Part shown: positions 40,354 through 49,297 of the stretch, piece after piece | How the letters are laid out: each line of letters starts with the position of its first letter | How positions within the stretch are numbered: the stretch's first letter is position 1 | Assembly: GCF_013374095.1 (NCBI RefSeq) | Contig: NZ_AP022672.1 | Coordinates: 372,001-436,000, forward strand | Source of the DNA: Sphingomonas sp. HMP6 | GTDB taxonomy: Bacteria > Pseudomonadota > Alphaproteobacteria > Sphingomonadales > Sphingomonadaceae | Length of the DNA: 64,000 bases | Direction of reading: 5' to 3' | Notes under the pieces: model-generated | Databases searched by the model: none | Told to the model about the DNA's origin: nothing | Seen by the model: the letters and a program-made list of their open reading frames with translations, nothing else | Made by a program: the position numbers and the translations under genes

Positions 40354-41474
40354 TCGACGAGGCGTTGCATCAGCTCGATATAGCGGCCGGTAGCGTGTTC
40401 GATCGTGAAGCGCGCGGCGGCGGCGCGGCGGGCGGCGACGATTTCGGCGGGTTCGGTCGAGGCGACCGTGTCCATCGCTGCGCTTAACGCCGCTGCATCG
40501 CCGACCGGGACTAGGCTGCCGAGCGTGCCGTGACCAAGCAGATCGGCCATGCTGACGCAGCAATCGGTCGCGACGATCGGTAGCCCAGCGGCGAGCGCTT
40601 CGATCACCACCGCCGGTACGCCTTCGAAATCGGACGACAGGACGAAAGCGTCGGCCTGACCCAGCCAGACGTCGAGTGGATCGGTGTGGCCGGGCAGCGC
40701 GACCGAATCGACGATGCCGAGGCGGGCGGCCTGCGCTTCGAGTGCGGCGCGTTCGGGGCCTTCGCCGAGGATGTGCAGCGTATCGCCCGGCTGGACGATT
40801 CGCGCGAACGCATCGAGCAGCAGCGGGAAATTCTTTTGCGGGGCGAGTCGTCCGATCGCGAGGAAATGGCGGCCTGCGTGGTCGCGCTGCGCGGCGTCGC
40901 GCACCCGCGCCAGACGCGCGAGATCGGCATCGGACAGCGCGGGATCCTCGATTACGCTGATGCGATCGTCGGGCACACCGATCAGCGTGGCGATTTCGCC
41001 GCGCATCGCCGGGGCCATGCCGACGAAATGGTCGATGTAGCGGCCCTGTATCCGTAGCCAGCGGCGATAGAAGAGGCGCACCAGCCATGGCATGTCGGGG
41101 CGGACCAGATCATTGCTGATCTTGGCGAGAATCGGTGGGCACGCGCGGCCCATCGTCAGCCGCAAGAGCACGGCGGGGGCGGTATAGGTGTTGCCCGCGC
41201 AGAACAGCAGGTCGATGCGGTCGCGCGCGACGATCGTGGGGAGGCCGCGCACGAGCGCGAGGAGCCGAGAGATGGTGCTGCCGCGGGGCTCGGGCGCGAC
41301 TTGCGTCATGGCGGGGAGCGGGAAGGGTGGGGCGATTCGCGCATTCGCCAGCACGACCCGCGACTCCACGCCGTGCCGCACAAAAGCGGCGTGTAGCCGT
41401 GCGGCGACGCGTTCCACCCCGCCAGGGGCGAAGCTGTAGAGGAAGGTGAGGACGCGCAAGGTCGGAGCGGACAT
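40329..41474 (-). CDS. Glycosyltransferase family 4
   Basis: 381 aa from ATG 41474. GT-B fold: an N-terminal acceptor domain with TFLYSFAPGGVERVAARLHA and a donor domain with FLAIGRLAPQKNFPLLLDAF, LHILGEGPERAALEAQAARL and the EX7E motif in FVLSSDFEGVPAVVIEALAA followed by GLPIVATDC. It likely transfers a sugar from a nucleotide donor in polysaccharide or glycolipid synthesis. No other polysaccharide genes lie near it, so it may be a solitary enzyme. Acceptor unknown. Confidence 0.9.
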   Translation of the reverse strand: MSAPTLRVLTFLYSFAPGGVERVAARLHAAFVRHGVESRVVLANARIAPPFPLPAMTQVAPEPRGSTISRLLALVRGLPTIVARDRIDLLFCAGNTYTAPAVLLRLTMGRACPPILAKISNDLVRPDMPWLVRLFYRRWLRIQGRYIDHFVGMAPAMRGEIATLIGVPDDRISVIEDPALSDADLARLARVRDAAQRDHAGRHFLAIGRLAPQKNFPLLLDAFARIVQPGDTLHILGEGPERAALEAQAARLGIVDSVALPGHTDPLDVWLGQADAFVLSSDFEGVPAVVIEALAAGLPIVATDCCVSMADLLGHGTLGSLVPVGDAAALSAAMDTVASTEPAEIVAARRAAAARFTIEHATGRYIELMQRLVDQRYGARV

Positions 41475-41566
41475 TCTGCCAATCGGGTTCAGGCTGGGAT
41501 CGGCCAAGGTGCCCATCACGGCAGTGACCATGCCGCAGATGGCGATGAATTCAACCCGAATTCCCC

Positions 41567-41645
41567 GATCCGCTCGTTTCGTCCGCAGTGGAGAAACCTA
41601 TGCCGCGCCCGGGACCGGTTTCTCGACTGCGCTCGAAACGATCGG
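41567..41645. repeat. Inverted repeat, TTCTCGACTGCGCTCGAAACG family
   Basis: The left arm CGTTTCGTCCGCAGTGGAGA and the right arm TTTCTCGACTGCGCTCGAAA are near reverse complements. Same family as 49203-49274. It lies in the gap between the glycosyltransferase and the phosphate transporter. Confidence 0.75.
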
Positions 41646-41728
41646 ACATCCGGGCCCGGTTGCGGGCGCACCGCCGAGCCGCTAACGGGGCGGCGGGGGC
41701 GTAACGTTTGGCGTCTGCCATCGAGCTA

Positions 41729-41746
41729 CTGTCATCAAACTGCAAC
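41729..41746 (+). promoter_or_regulatory. Pho-box candidate before the phosphate transporter
   Basis: CTGTCAT-CAAA-CTGCAAC fits the PhoB box (two CTGTCAY units separated by 4 nt) with two differences in the second unit. It is only 12 nt before the first ATG, so it favours the downstream start or a short leader. Confidence 0.4.
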
Positions 41747-41757
41747 ACAAAAGAGGC

Positions 41758-43431
41758 ATGCGCGTTTCAGCCATGGCAACGACTTTTTCTGCGCTCCCGG
41801 AAGCGGTTGAGCGCCCGTCTGGCGGGCCCCGGCTCGACCAACGAATCCACCCGGCAAGCCGCTGGATCTTCCTGACCATCCTTGTGGCGGGACTCGGCTT
41901 CGCCGGGTACAGCATCTTCACCGACACTGCGCAGGTGGGCGAAGGCCTCGCTCTGGGTACCTTCGCGTTCCTCGGACTTGCGCTGCTGATCGCGCTGGGC
42001 TTCGAATTCGTGAACGGCTTCCACGACACCGCCAATGCGGTCGCGACGGTGATCTATACCAATTCCATGTCGGCCCCGGTCGCGGTGGTGTGGTCGGGCT
42101 TCTTCAATTTCCTCGGCGTGATGCTGTCGAGCGGGGCGGTCGCCTATTCGATCATCACGCTGCTGCCGGTCGATCTGATCCTGCACGTTGGCAGCAATGC
42201 CGGGTTCGCGATGATCTTTGCCTTGCTGCTGGCGGCGGTGATCTGGAACCTTGGCACGTGGTTCGTAGGGCTTCCCAATTCGTCGAGCCACGCGCTGATC
42301 GGGTCGATCCTGGGCGTCGGTTTCGCCAACCAATTGCTGTCGAGTGGTGCCGGCGGCACGTCGGGCGTCGATTGGAGCCAAGCAACCAAGATCCTGACCG
42401 GGCTGTGGATGGCCCCGTTGATCGGCTTCGGCGCGTCCTTCCTGCTGCTGCACCTGATGAAGCGGATCGCGCGCGACCCCAAATTGTACAGTGCGCCTGA
42501 CGCCAATGCGCCGCCGCCGACCGGCATTCGCGCGCTTCTCGTCTTCACCTGCACAGCCGTCAGCTTCGCGCATGGCGGCAATGACGGGCAGAAGGGCATG
42601 GGCCTGATCATGCTGATCCTGATCGGCTGCGCGCCGACCGCTTATGCGCTCAACCGCACGATGCCGGAAAGCGCGACCCCGGCCTTTGTGTCGAGCGTGA
42701 ATGCAGCGGGTGCGGCGTTCGCTGCACACGCCGCGCCGACAATCGGCCCGGTCGATCTCGCGGCGTCGCGCGCGGTGCTGACAAGTGCGCTACAGACGCA
42801 CCATGCCGATACGCCGCAGGTTTACGGCGCGGTCGACACGCTGTCGCGCGACGTGGCGCAGCGGATCGGCGGCTATGGCTCGCTCGATAAGGTGCCGGCG
42901 GCGGCGACGCCCAATCTGCGCAACGACATGTATCTGCTGCTCGACAGCGCGCGGCTCGCGACCAAGGACAAGGAAAAGGCAGCCAAGACCTTTAGCGAGG
43001 GCGAACTTGCGTCGATCAAGGCGTATCAAACCAACCTGGAAAAGGGCACGCGCTACATCCCGATTTGGGTGAAGATCACGGTCGCTTTGGCGCTCGGGCT
43101 CGGCACGATGGTCGGGTGGCGGCGGATCGTGGTGACCGTCGGCGAGAAGATCGGCAAGGCGCACATGACCTATGGCATGGGTGCCTCGGCCGAGCTGGTC
43201 GCGGCGGCGACGATTTTGGGGGCGGAATTCGGCGGCCTTCCGGTGTCGACCACGCATATCCTGTCGTCGGGCGTCGCGGGTGCCTCGGTCGCGAGCGGGG
43301 CGGGGCTGCAGCCGCGCACGATCTGGTCGATGGCGCTGGCGTGGGTGCTGACGCTGCCCGCCGCGATGGCGCTGGCGGGCGGGCTGTACTGGCTGTTCCT
43401 GACGCTGTCGGGGAGCGTCGGGGGAAGCTGA
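41758..43431 (+). CDS. pit: Inorganic phosphate transporter, PiT family
   Basis: 557 aa; ATG 41758 follows AAGAGG by only 2 nt, and ATG 41773 (MATTF) is an equally good start. PiT landmarks are FEFVNGFHDTANAVATVIYT and the second copy CTAVSFAHGGNDGQKGMGL, with the GFHDxAN and AHGxNDxxK signatures for phosphate and cation binding. It has around 10 membrane helices with a large central hydrophilic domain (residues ~300-420). It imports phosphate with protons as a low-affinity system. A Pho-box-like site upstream suggests phosphate control. Confidence 0.92.
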   Translation: MRVSAMATTFSALPEAVERPSGGPRLDQRIHPASRWIFLTILVAGLGFAGYSIFTDTAQVGEGLALGTFAFLGLALLIALGFEFVNGFHDTANAVATVIYTNSMSAPVAVVWSGFFNFLGVMLSSGAVAYSIITLLPVDLILHVGSNAGFAMIFALLLAAVIWNLGTWFVGLPNSSSHALIGSILGVGFANQLLSSGAGGTSGVDWSQATKILTGLWMAPLIGFGASFLLLHLMKRIARDPKLYSAPDANAPPPTGIRALLVFTCTAVSFAHGGNDGQKGMGLIMLILIGCAPTAYALNRTMPESATPAFVSSVNAAGAAFAAHAAPTIGPVDLAASRAVLTSALQTHHADTPQVYGAVDTLSRDVAQRIGGYGSLDKVPAAATPNLRNDMYLLLDSARLATKDKEKAAKTFSEGELASIKAYQTNLEKGTRYIPIWVKITVALALGLGTMVGWRRIVVTVGEKIGKAHMTYGMGASAELVAAATILGAEFGGLPVSTTHILSSGVAGASVASGAGLQPRTIWSMALAWVLTLPAAMALAGGLYWLFLTLSGSVGGS

Positions 43432-43444
43432 TCTCTCTCAGGCA

Positions 43445-43464
43445 CTCCCCTTCAGGGGAGGGGC
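43445..43464. repeat. Single hairpin unit of the CCCCTTCAGGGGAGGGG type
   Basis: CTCCCC-ttca-GGGGAG followed by GGGC, located between the convergent phosphate-transporter and rsmD genes. It may act as a terminator. Confidence 0.6.
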
Positions 43465-43471
43465 TATTAGG

Positions 43472-44020
43472 TTAGCCCCGCCGTAGCAGCGTGATCCGTG
43501 CCTTGCCGTGGACGCGGCTCACGTCCTCGACGAAGCCTGCCACCTCGACCAGCTCTGGCTTGGCGGTCTCGATACTCACCCACGTCGCATCTCCGATCCA
43601 GCCGAGCCGGGCGAGCTTGTCGAGCGCGACCGCGCCTGCGCCGCTGGCATAAGGCGGGTCCATCACGATCAGATCGAGCGGATGCGCCGCATGGCCGAGC
43701 GCGAGCACGCTTTGCGCGCGCACGTCGGCGCCGATTTCCTTCGCGCCGCCCAATTTGGTGATGTTGGTGCGCAGCGCATCAAGCGCGGGCTTGTCCTGTT
43801 CGACGAAGATGCACGACTTGGCCCCGCGCGACAGCGCCTCGAGCCCGAGCGCGCCCGATCCAGCGAACAGGTCGGCGACGGCGAGATCCTCGAAACTGCC
43901 GATGCGGCTGGCGAGCATCGAAAACAACGCCTCGCGCACGCGGTCAGCGGTCGGGCGAGTCGCGTCGCCCTTTGGTGCCACCAGCGGGCGGCCGCGCCAT
44001 TTTCCGGCGATGATGCGCAT
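43472..44020 (-). CDS. rsmD: 16S rRNA (guanine966-N2)-methyltransferase RsmD
   Basis: 182 aa. Begins MRIIAGKWRGRPLVAPKGDA with RPTADRVREALFSML, the RsmD signature. The SAM-binding motif I is VADLFAGSGALGLEALSRGA and the catalytic DPPY motif is LDLIVMDPPYASGAG. It methylates G966 of 16S rRNA. It overlaps the end of rluB by one base, so these two rRNA-modification genes form an operon. Normal family length. Confidence 0.95.
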   Translation of the reverse strand: MRIIAGKWRGRPLVAPKGDATRPTADRVREALFSMLASRIGSFEDLAVADLFAGSGALGLEALSRGAKSCIFVEQDKPALDALRTNITKLGGAKEIGADVRAQSVLALGHAAHPLDLIVMDPPYASGAGAVALDKLARLGWIGDATWVSIETAKPELVEVAGFVEDVSRVHGKARITLLRRG

Positions 44021-45288
44021 TACTTACGGGTCCGGCTCTTGTGGATCTTGACGGTGCGCGGCTTGGACGGCGCGGCGCGCGCCTTGCCGGCGGTGCGCGG
44101 GGTAGATTTTGCGGGCGCGCGCTCGACCTTTTCGGGGCGCTCGGTCCGCTCGGGGCGCGCAGGCTTCGCGCGGACGTTGCGCCCGAGTTCTGGATTGAAC
44201 ACCTTGGGGCGCTGGCCTGGCGCGATCGCGCGCGGCGCAACCGGCTCGGTGCCGGCCTTTGGTTTGGCGTCGTAGAACCGCTTCACTTTGGTCGCCTTGG
44301 TCAGCACGACCGGATCGCGGCCCGGCTGCGGCACGCGTGGCTCGGCGAAGGCGGCCTTGTCGGTGCGATTGGCCGAAGCCTTGGTGATGCGCCGCGCCGG
44401 CGCTGGCTTGGGCTGAGGGGCTTTCGGCGCGGAGGGGATTTCGCGCAGGCCGCGCGGTGCGGGCCGTGCTTTCTCGACCAGCTTGGGCACTTCGCCGCCG
44501 CCCTTGCGGGTCGGGTCCTTGCGGAAGGCGACGACGTCGTGCTGCTTGATCTCGCCGATTTCGCCGACCGGCAAATCGCCGAGCACGAACGGGCCGTAGC
44601 GGGTGCGGATCAGGCGCGAGACCTTGAGGCCGAGATATTCGAGCACGCGGCGGACTTCGCGATTCTTGCCCTCGGTCAGGATCATTTCGATCCATACGTT
44701 TGCGCCGGTGCGGCGTTCGAGATTGGCGTCGATCGAGCCGTAGCGCACACCTTCGATCTCGACGCCGTGGATGAGTTCTTCGAGCTGTTCCTGCGTGATC
44801 GGACCGTACGCGCGGGCACGGTAGGCGCGCTCTACGCCGGTGGCGGGCAATTCGAGCTGGCGCTTCAATTCGCCATCGGTGGTGAGCAGCAGCAGCCCCT
44901 CGGTATTGAGATCGAGTCGCCCGACCGGCACGAGGCGCGGGAGGTCCTGCGGCAGCCGGTCATAGATCGTCGGGCGACCGGCCGGATCACGCTCGGTGAC
45001 GAGCAGGCCGGGGGGCTTATGATAGAGGAACAGCCGCGCCGCCTCGGGCGCTGCGACGGGCACGCCATCGACGGTGATGCCGTTCAGCGACTTCAGGATC
45101 GTCGCGGGCGTATCGAGCACGACGCCGTCGAGCGCGATCCGCCCTTCAGCGATCATCCGCTCGATCTCGCGGCGGGAGGCGACTCCGGCGCGGGCGAGCA
45201 ATTTGGCAATGCGCTGCTCATCCTTGGGGCGGACGGGCGCCTTTGGAGCTGCATTCGGTGCGGGTTTGGGGGTAAAAGCTTTTGACAC
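44020..45288 (-). CDS. rluB: 23S rRNA pseudouridine synthase RluB-type
   Basis: 422 aa from GTG 45288. An N-terminal S4 RNA-binding domain (QRIAKLLARAGVASRREIER) precedes the RsuA/RluB catalytic domain with the Asp motif VPVGRLDLNTEGLLLLTTDG and the later TEGKNREVRRVLEYLGL. The last ~170 residues are a basic Pro/Ala/Lys/Arg-rich extension, common in alphaproteobacterial members and likely disordered and RNA-binding. It isomerises a uridine in 23S rRNA helix 80-90 region. Transcribed first, then rsmD. Confidence 0.93.
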   Translation of the reverse strand: MSKAFTPKPAPNAAPKAPVRPKDEQRIAKLLARAGVASRREIERMIAEGRIALDGVVLDTPATILKSLNGITVDGVPVAAPEAARLFLYHKPPGLLVTERDPAGRPTIYDRLPQDLPRLVPVGRLDLNTEGLLLLTTDGELKRQLELPATGVERAYRARAYGPITQEQLEELIHGVEIEGVRYGSIDANLERRTGANVWIEMILTEGKNREVRRVLEYLGLKVSRLIRTRYGPFVLGDLPVGEIGEIKQHDVVAFRKDPTRKGGGEVPKLVEKARPAPRGLREIPSAPKAPQPKPAPARRITKASANRTDKAAFAEPRVPQPGRDPVVLTKATKVKRFYDAKPKAGTEPVAPRAIAPGQRPKVFNPELGRNVRAKPARPERTERPEKVERAPAKSTPRTAGKARAAPSKPRTVKIHKSRTRK

Positions 45289-45435
45289 TTGCGCCTGATA
45301 GCGAATTTGTATCCTTTCGTACGCACAAAATAATCTTGGGCCCGATCTCGTAGCCGCGCGTTAAGGCACGGGTGCGTAACGAGGGCGATACGCGCTGCCA
45401 TTTCGGCACGACATAACAGGCGGGGCTCCGGACCA

Positions 45436-45867
45436 ATGTTGTTCGGTAAAAAGAAGCGGCGGATCGTACGCGTGTTGCTGGTCGAGGACGAACCGCTCGT
45501 CGCGTTCGACACCGAACATTTCCTGCGCGAGGCAGATTATGAGGTCGTGGCGACGGTCGACCGCGTCGCCGATGCGCTTGCCGTGATCGAGGGGGGCGAT
45601 GACATCGATCTGGTGCTGGTCGACATCAGCCTGGCCGATGGCAGCGGGATCGATGTAGCGCGCGCGGCGCACGCGGCGAGCGTGCCGGTGCTGTTCGTGA
45701 CCGGAGAATGTCCCGAGGGCGGGCGTGAGGTTGCCGCCGGGTGCCTGTCCAAACCCTATGCGCAGCGGGATTTGCTGGCGGCGATTGCCGCGATCGAGTC
45801 GGTGCTGGGTGGAAAGGTGCCGAAGCGGTTGCCGGGCGGGTTCAGCTTGTTCGTGGACGTGGAATGA
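45436..45867 (+). CDS. Single-domain response regulator
   Basis: 143 aa, a stand-alone receiver domain. Acidic pocket E17/D18 (VLLVEDEPLVAF), phosphoacceptor D63 (LVLVDISLADGSG), a Thr in FVTGECPEGG and Lys106 in GCLSKPYAQRDLL complete the receiver set. There is no output domain, so it acts by protein-protein contact like CheY or as a phosphate relay. No histidine kinase is adjacent. It begins with a basic patch (KKKRRIVR). It is divergent from rluB, with a 147-nt gap holding no clear promoter. Confidence 0.9.
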   Translation: MLFGKKKRRIVRVLLVEDEPLVAFDTEHFLREADYEVVATVDRVADALAVIEGGDDIDLVLVDISLADGSGIDVARAAHAASVPVLFVTGECPEGGREVAAGCLSKPYAQRDLLAAIAAIESVLGGKVPKRLPGGFSLFVDVE

Positions 45868-45874
45868 TCGGCAA

Positions 45875-45897
45875 GCCCCTCCGCTGAAGGGGAGGGG
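45875..45897. repeat. Single hairpin unit of the CCCCT/AGGGG family
   Basis: CCCCT-ccgctga-AGGGG then AGGGG, between the convergent response regulator and Rieske genes. It may act as a bidirectional terminator. Confidence 0.55.
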
Positions 45898-45902
45898 GGC
45901 AG

Positions 45903-47042
45903 CTAAAGCATCGCCTCCACCGCATCGTGAAAGTGGCGGATGCCGGTTTCCAGCGTGCCGAGCGTCACCCGGTCGATCGCCCCCGATGCGAGCCCTTCCT
46001 GACCGAGCGCCGCGGCGCGGAAATCCTCGGCCGCGAACACGCCGCCGTCGAGCAGATTCCAGCTCTTTTCCCAATGCGCCAGCGCCTTTTCGGATCCCGG
46101 CGCCGCCGGGATCAGCATGAAATCCTCGACCAGCACGTGGCCTTCGGACTGCGGCATCAGGACCATGAGGTTCATATAATCCGGGCTGACGATCAGCACG
46201 GTGCCGGGGAAGAGTTGATAGGTGTAGGTGATCGCCGATCGGAGCGTCGGCCAGTCGTCCGCCGCGCACGCCGCGAGCGCCGCCTCGCGCCCGACCGCCG
46301 AGCGTTGATGCGGGCCGATCCGGTCGGCGACCGAAATGCCGTCCTTGAAGAACGGGCCGATCGTCGCGCTGTGCAGCCGCTGGACGTGGTAGCTCTCCAG
46401 GAAGGCGTCCATGATCAGCTTCCAATTCGCCGCGACAGCGTGCGTGCGGCGGCGGAAGAGATATTGGCCGGGCAAATCGAAGGCGGTGAAATCCGCGCCG
46501 AGCGCTTCGGCTTGGGTGAAATCGGCGGCCTCGTCGAAGCTGAACCAGATCAGCCCGCCCAGTTCGCGGGTGGGGAGTTTCTTCAGGCCAAGTGTCGCTT
46601 TGTCGAGGCCCGGGAACGCATCGGGCCGGGGCAGGCTCGCGAGCTTGCCGTCGAGCGTGTAGCTCCACGCATGATACGGGCAAACGAGCCGCGCGGCGCA
46701 GACCGGATCGCTCCCCTCGACCAGCCGCGTGCCGCGATGCTGGCAGACGTTGAGGAACACCTGCGCGTTGCCCAGCTTGTCGCGCGCGATCAGCAGCGGC
46801 TTGCCAAAGCCGTCATGCGGCACCGCCATATTGTTCTGCGGGAGCAAAGCGGACGGCGCGATAACGAGCGGGACGCGGGTGAAGATCTGCGCTTGCTCGG
46901 CGGCGTGGCGGTCGGGGGCGGTATAGGCGGCGGCATCGACATGAGTGATCGCGCCTGCCGCGGCGCTCGTCCCGCGCGCGAGCAGCGCGGCGAGCGCAAG
47001 TTGGCCCGGCGTAGGCAGACTTATCGTAACAGGCGCATTCAT
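45903..47042 (-). CDS. Rieske-type aromatic ring-hydroxylating oxygenase alpha subunit
   Basis: 379 aa from ATG 47042 with GAGAGGAAG upstream; the open frame continues upstream without support. Rieske [2Fe-2S] ligands are C100/H102 (NVCQHRGTR) and C121/H124 (CPYHAWSYTLDG). The catalytic domain has the mononuclear-iron site near NWKLIMDAFLESYHVQRLH (E/D-x-H-x4-H). It is the hydroxylating component of a non-haem iron dioxygenase or demethylase; the ferredoxin and reductase partners are not beside it, so the substrate is unclear. Divergent from the AmpG-type gene. Confidence 0.9.
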   Translation of the reverse strand: MNAPVTISLPTPGQLALAALLARGTSAAAGAITHVDAAAYTAPDRHAAEQAQIFTRVPLVIAPSALLPQNNMAVPHDGFGKPLLIARDKLGNAQVFLNVCQHRGTRLVEGSDPVCAARLVCPYHAWSYTLDGKLASLPRPDAFPGLDKATLGLKKLPTRELGGLIWFSFDEAADFTQAEALGADFTAFDLPGQYLFRRRTHAVAANWKLIMDAFLESYHVQRLHSATIGPFFKDGISVADRIGPHQRSAVGREAALAACAADDWPTLRSAITYTYQLFPGTVLIVSPDYMNLMVLMPQSEGHVLVEDFMLIPAAPGSEKALAHWEKSWNLLDGGVFAAEDFRAAALGQEGLASGAIDRVTLGTLETGIRHFHDAVEAML

Positions 47043-47105
47043 CGCGCTTCCTCTCGTCATCTTTCGCGCTAGTGTCGGCGCGATGAAGGCGGGGAGCAAG
47101 CGTTG

Positions 47106-48443
47106 ATGGACGGTACGGCTGCAAGCGGCACGGGAAGCTGGTTGGACGGGGTGCGCCCGTATGTCGAAAAAGGTCCGGTTGCCGCCTTCACGCTGGGCAT
47201 CTCCTCGGGCTTCCCGATTGCGATGATCGGCGCGACGCTGACCAGTCGCCTGGCGCAGGACGGGCTCGACAAGAAGACGATCACCGCCTTCACGCTCGGC
47301 TTTCTGGTCTATAATCTGAAGCCGCTGTGGGCATGGATGGTCGATGGCGTGCGCTTGCCGATCCTTGGTGCGTTGGGGCAGCGCGCATCGTGGCTGATCT
47401 TTTCCGGGCTGCTGGTGGTGGCGGCGGTCGCCAATCTCGCCTTTGTCGACCCCGCCACCAATTTGTCGGGCACGATCATCGCCGCACTGCTCGTCGGTTT
47501 CGCCGGTGCGACCTTCGACATCGTGATCGACGCATACCGCATCGAACAGCTTGAGCCGTATCAGCTCGGTGTCGGATCCGGCATGGCGCAATATGGCTAC
47601 CGAATCGGCAATGTCGCCGCCGCCTCGCTCGCTTTGTTTCTCGCGGCACGCTTCGGCTGGTCGCTCGCCTATCTTTCCTGCGCAGGCTTCGTGATGCCTG
47701 CGATCCTAACCGGCCTGTGGCTCGGCGAGCCCGAGCGGCATCGCGACCCGGCGGCGCGGCGCGGCGTGTCGGAGATGGTTGCGTCGATTGTCGGCCCGTT
47801 CGTGGAATTCTTCAAACGGCAGGGTGCGGTGATCATCCTGATCTTCATCCTGATCCACAAGATTGGCGATACCCTCGCCAATATCGTGCTGCGCCTGATG
47901 CTCAACGACCTTGGCTTCACCAATGACGAAATCGCGATCTACGATGTCGGCGTCGGATTCTGGGCCTATCTGATCGGCGTGTTCATCGGCGGTGTGCTCT
48001 ACGCTCGGCTGGGGCTGAAGCGGGCGGTGCTGATCAGCCTGGCGCTGATGGCGATTTCGAATGCCAGCTTCGCGCTGCTCGCGGCGACGGGGCACAGCAA
48101 TCTCGGCCTGGCGGGTACGATCGGCTTCGAAAACATGGCAAGCGGCATCGGCAGCGTCAGCGTGATCGCGTATTTCTCGGCATTGTGCGACCTGCGCTAT
48201 ACTGCCGCGCAGTTCGCGTTGATCTCGGCGGCGTCGAGCGTGGTCGGGCGGTTGCTGACCGCGACGACGGCAGGGGCGCTGGTCGAGCGGCTCGGCTATG
48301 TGAATTTCTACTGGATGACGACCGCGATCGCCTTCCCCGGCGTGTTCCTGTTCTGGTGGATGAGCCGCTCGGGAATCATCGATCGTTCGATCGGCGACGC
48401 CGGAACGCGCGAGGTGGCGGACCCGGACGAGACGGCGGCATGA
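47106..48443 (+). CDS. AmpG-family muropeptide MFS permease
   Basis: 445 aa from ATG 47106, one codon after a TTG. About 12 membrane helices with the AmpG-type opening VAAFTLGISSGFPIAMIGAT (LGFSSGLP-like) and the FDIVIDAYRIEQLEPYQLG motif, where IDAYR is highly typical of AmpG. The family imports anhydro-muropeptides released during cell-wall turnover. With the NamZ-like muramidase homologue at 3174-4370 it hints at a peptidoglycan-recycling route. The start of the next gene overlaps the stop by ATGA. Confidence 0.88.
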   Translation: MDGTAASGTGSWLDGVRPYVEKGPVAAFTLGISSGFPIAMIGATLTSRLAQDGLDKKTITAFTLGFLVYNLKPLWAWMVDGVRLPILGALGQRASWLIFSGLLVVAAVANLAFVDPATNLSGTIIAALLVGFAGATFDIVIDAYRIEQLEPYQLGVGSGMAQYGYRIGNVAAASLALFLAARFGWSLAYLSCAGFVMPAILTGLWLGEPERHRDPAARRGVSEMVASIVGPFVEFFKRQGAVIILIFILIHKIGDTLANIVLRLMLNDLGFTNDEIAIYDVGVGFWAYLIGVFIGGVLYARLGLKRAVLISLALMAISNASFALLAATGHSNLGLAGTIGFENMASGIGSVSVIAYFSALCDLRYTAAQFALISAASSVVGRLLTATTAGALVERLGYVNFYWMTTAIAFPGVFLFWWMSRSGIIDRSIGDAGTREVADPDETAA

Positions 48444-49189
48444 TCTTTTACCTCCTCACCATCGCGGTTCAGGTGCTGTGCGTGATCGATGTGATCCGCA
48501 ACGGGCGTAACCAATTGTGGATCATGGCGCTGATCTTCCTGCCCGTTGCCAGCACGATCGCCTATGTCGTGCTGGAGGTGTATCCGCGCTTCCAAGGCAA
48601 TCGCCATGTCCGCGGCGCGCGGGCGGTGGTGGCGGCGAAGCTCGATCCAGACAAGGACGTGCGCGCAGCACGCGTCGCGCTCGCCACCGCCGACACCGTC
48701 GCCAACCGGATGCGGCTGGCGGACGCGCTGTCGGCGCTGGGGAATCATGGCGAAGCGCTGCCGCTGTACCGCGAGGCGACGACGCTCGGCCCGGTCGATT
48801 TGCGCAGCGCTGAGAAACTGGCGCGGGCCGAATTTGAGAGCGATGATCCCGCCGCCGCGCTGGCGACGCTCCACGCCGCGCCCGCCGCGTCGGCGCAAAG
48901 CGACCGCGACCGGATCGGCCTGCTCCGTGCGCGCATTTTGGACGCGCTAGGGCGGAAGGACGAGGCGCCGGAGCTTTATTCCGATCTCGTCACGCGCTTG
49001 TCGGGTGAGGAGGGGCGCGTGCGCTACGCCGCTTTGCTAATCGAGCAGGGGTGGGACAAAAAGGCGCTTGGCGTGCTCGAAGAGGTCGAGGGGCGGATGA
49101 AAGTGATGGACCGCATGCAGCGTGCCGCCGAGGCGGAGATGTATCGCTGGGCGATGGCGCGGCTTGCAGAACTGCGCGCCAAAGGGTGA
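48440..49189 (+). CDS. TPR-like protein with N-terminal membrane segments
   Basis: 249 aa from ATG 48440, overlapping the AmpG stop. The first ~50 residues are two hydrophobic helices (MIFYLLTIAVQVLCVIDVIR, ALIFLPVASTIAYVVLEV) that resemble the PLDc_N anchor. Residues ~80-245 are tandem helical repeats of TPR character (MRLADALSALGNHGEALPLY, RDRIGLLRARILDALGRKDE). It is probably an inner-membrane scaffold. Translational coupling suggests work with the permease, but this is inference. The product is not recognised beyond its architecture. Confidence 0.75.
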   Translation: MIFYLLTIAVQVLCVIDVIRNGRNQLWIMALIFLPVASTIAYVVLEVYPRFQGNRHVRGARAVVAAKLDPDKDVRAARVALATADTVANRMRLADALSALGNHGEALPLYREATTLGPVDLRSAEKLARAEFESDDPAAALATLHAAPAASAQSDRDRIGLLRARILDALGRKDEAPELYSDLVTRLSGEEGRVRYAALLIEQGWDKKALGVLEEVEGRMKVMDRMQRAAEAEMYRWAMARLAELRAKG

Positions 49190-49202
49190 CCGCTACACCA
49201 TG

Positions 49203-49274
49203 ACCGTTCGTTTCGAGCAAAGTCGAGAAACCTGTGCCTGGGATCAGTTTCTCGACTACGCTCGAAACGAACGG
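49203..49274. repeat. Inverted repeat, TTCTCGACTACGCTCGAAACG family
   Basis: CCGTTCGTTTCGAGCAAAGT then CGAGAAACCTG, mirrored by CAGTTTCTCGACTACGCTCG and AAACGAACGG. It sits between convergent genes and is the second copy of the family at 41567-41645. Confidence 0.85.
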
Positions 49275-49297
49275 ATAAAGCGTGAGCGCGCCACGCG

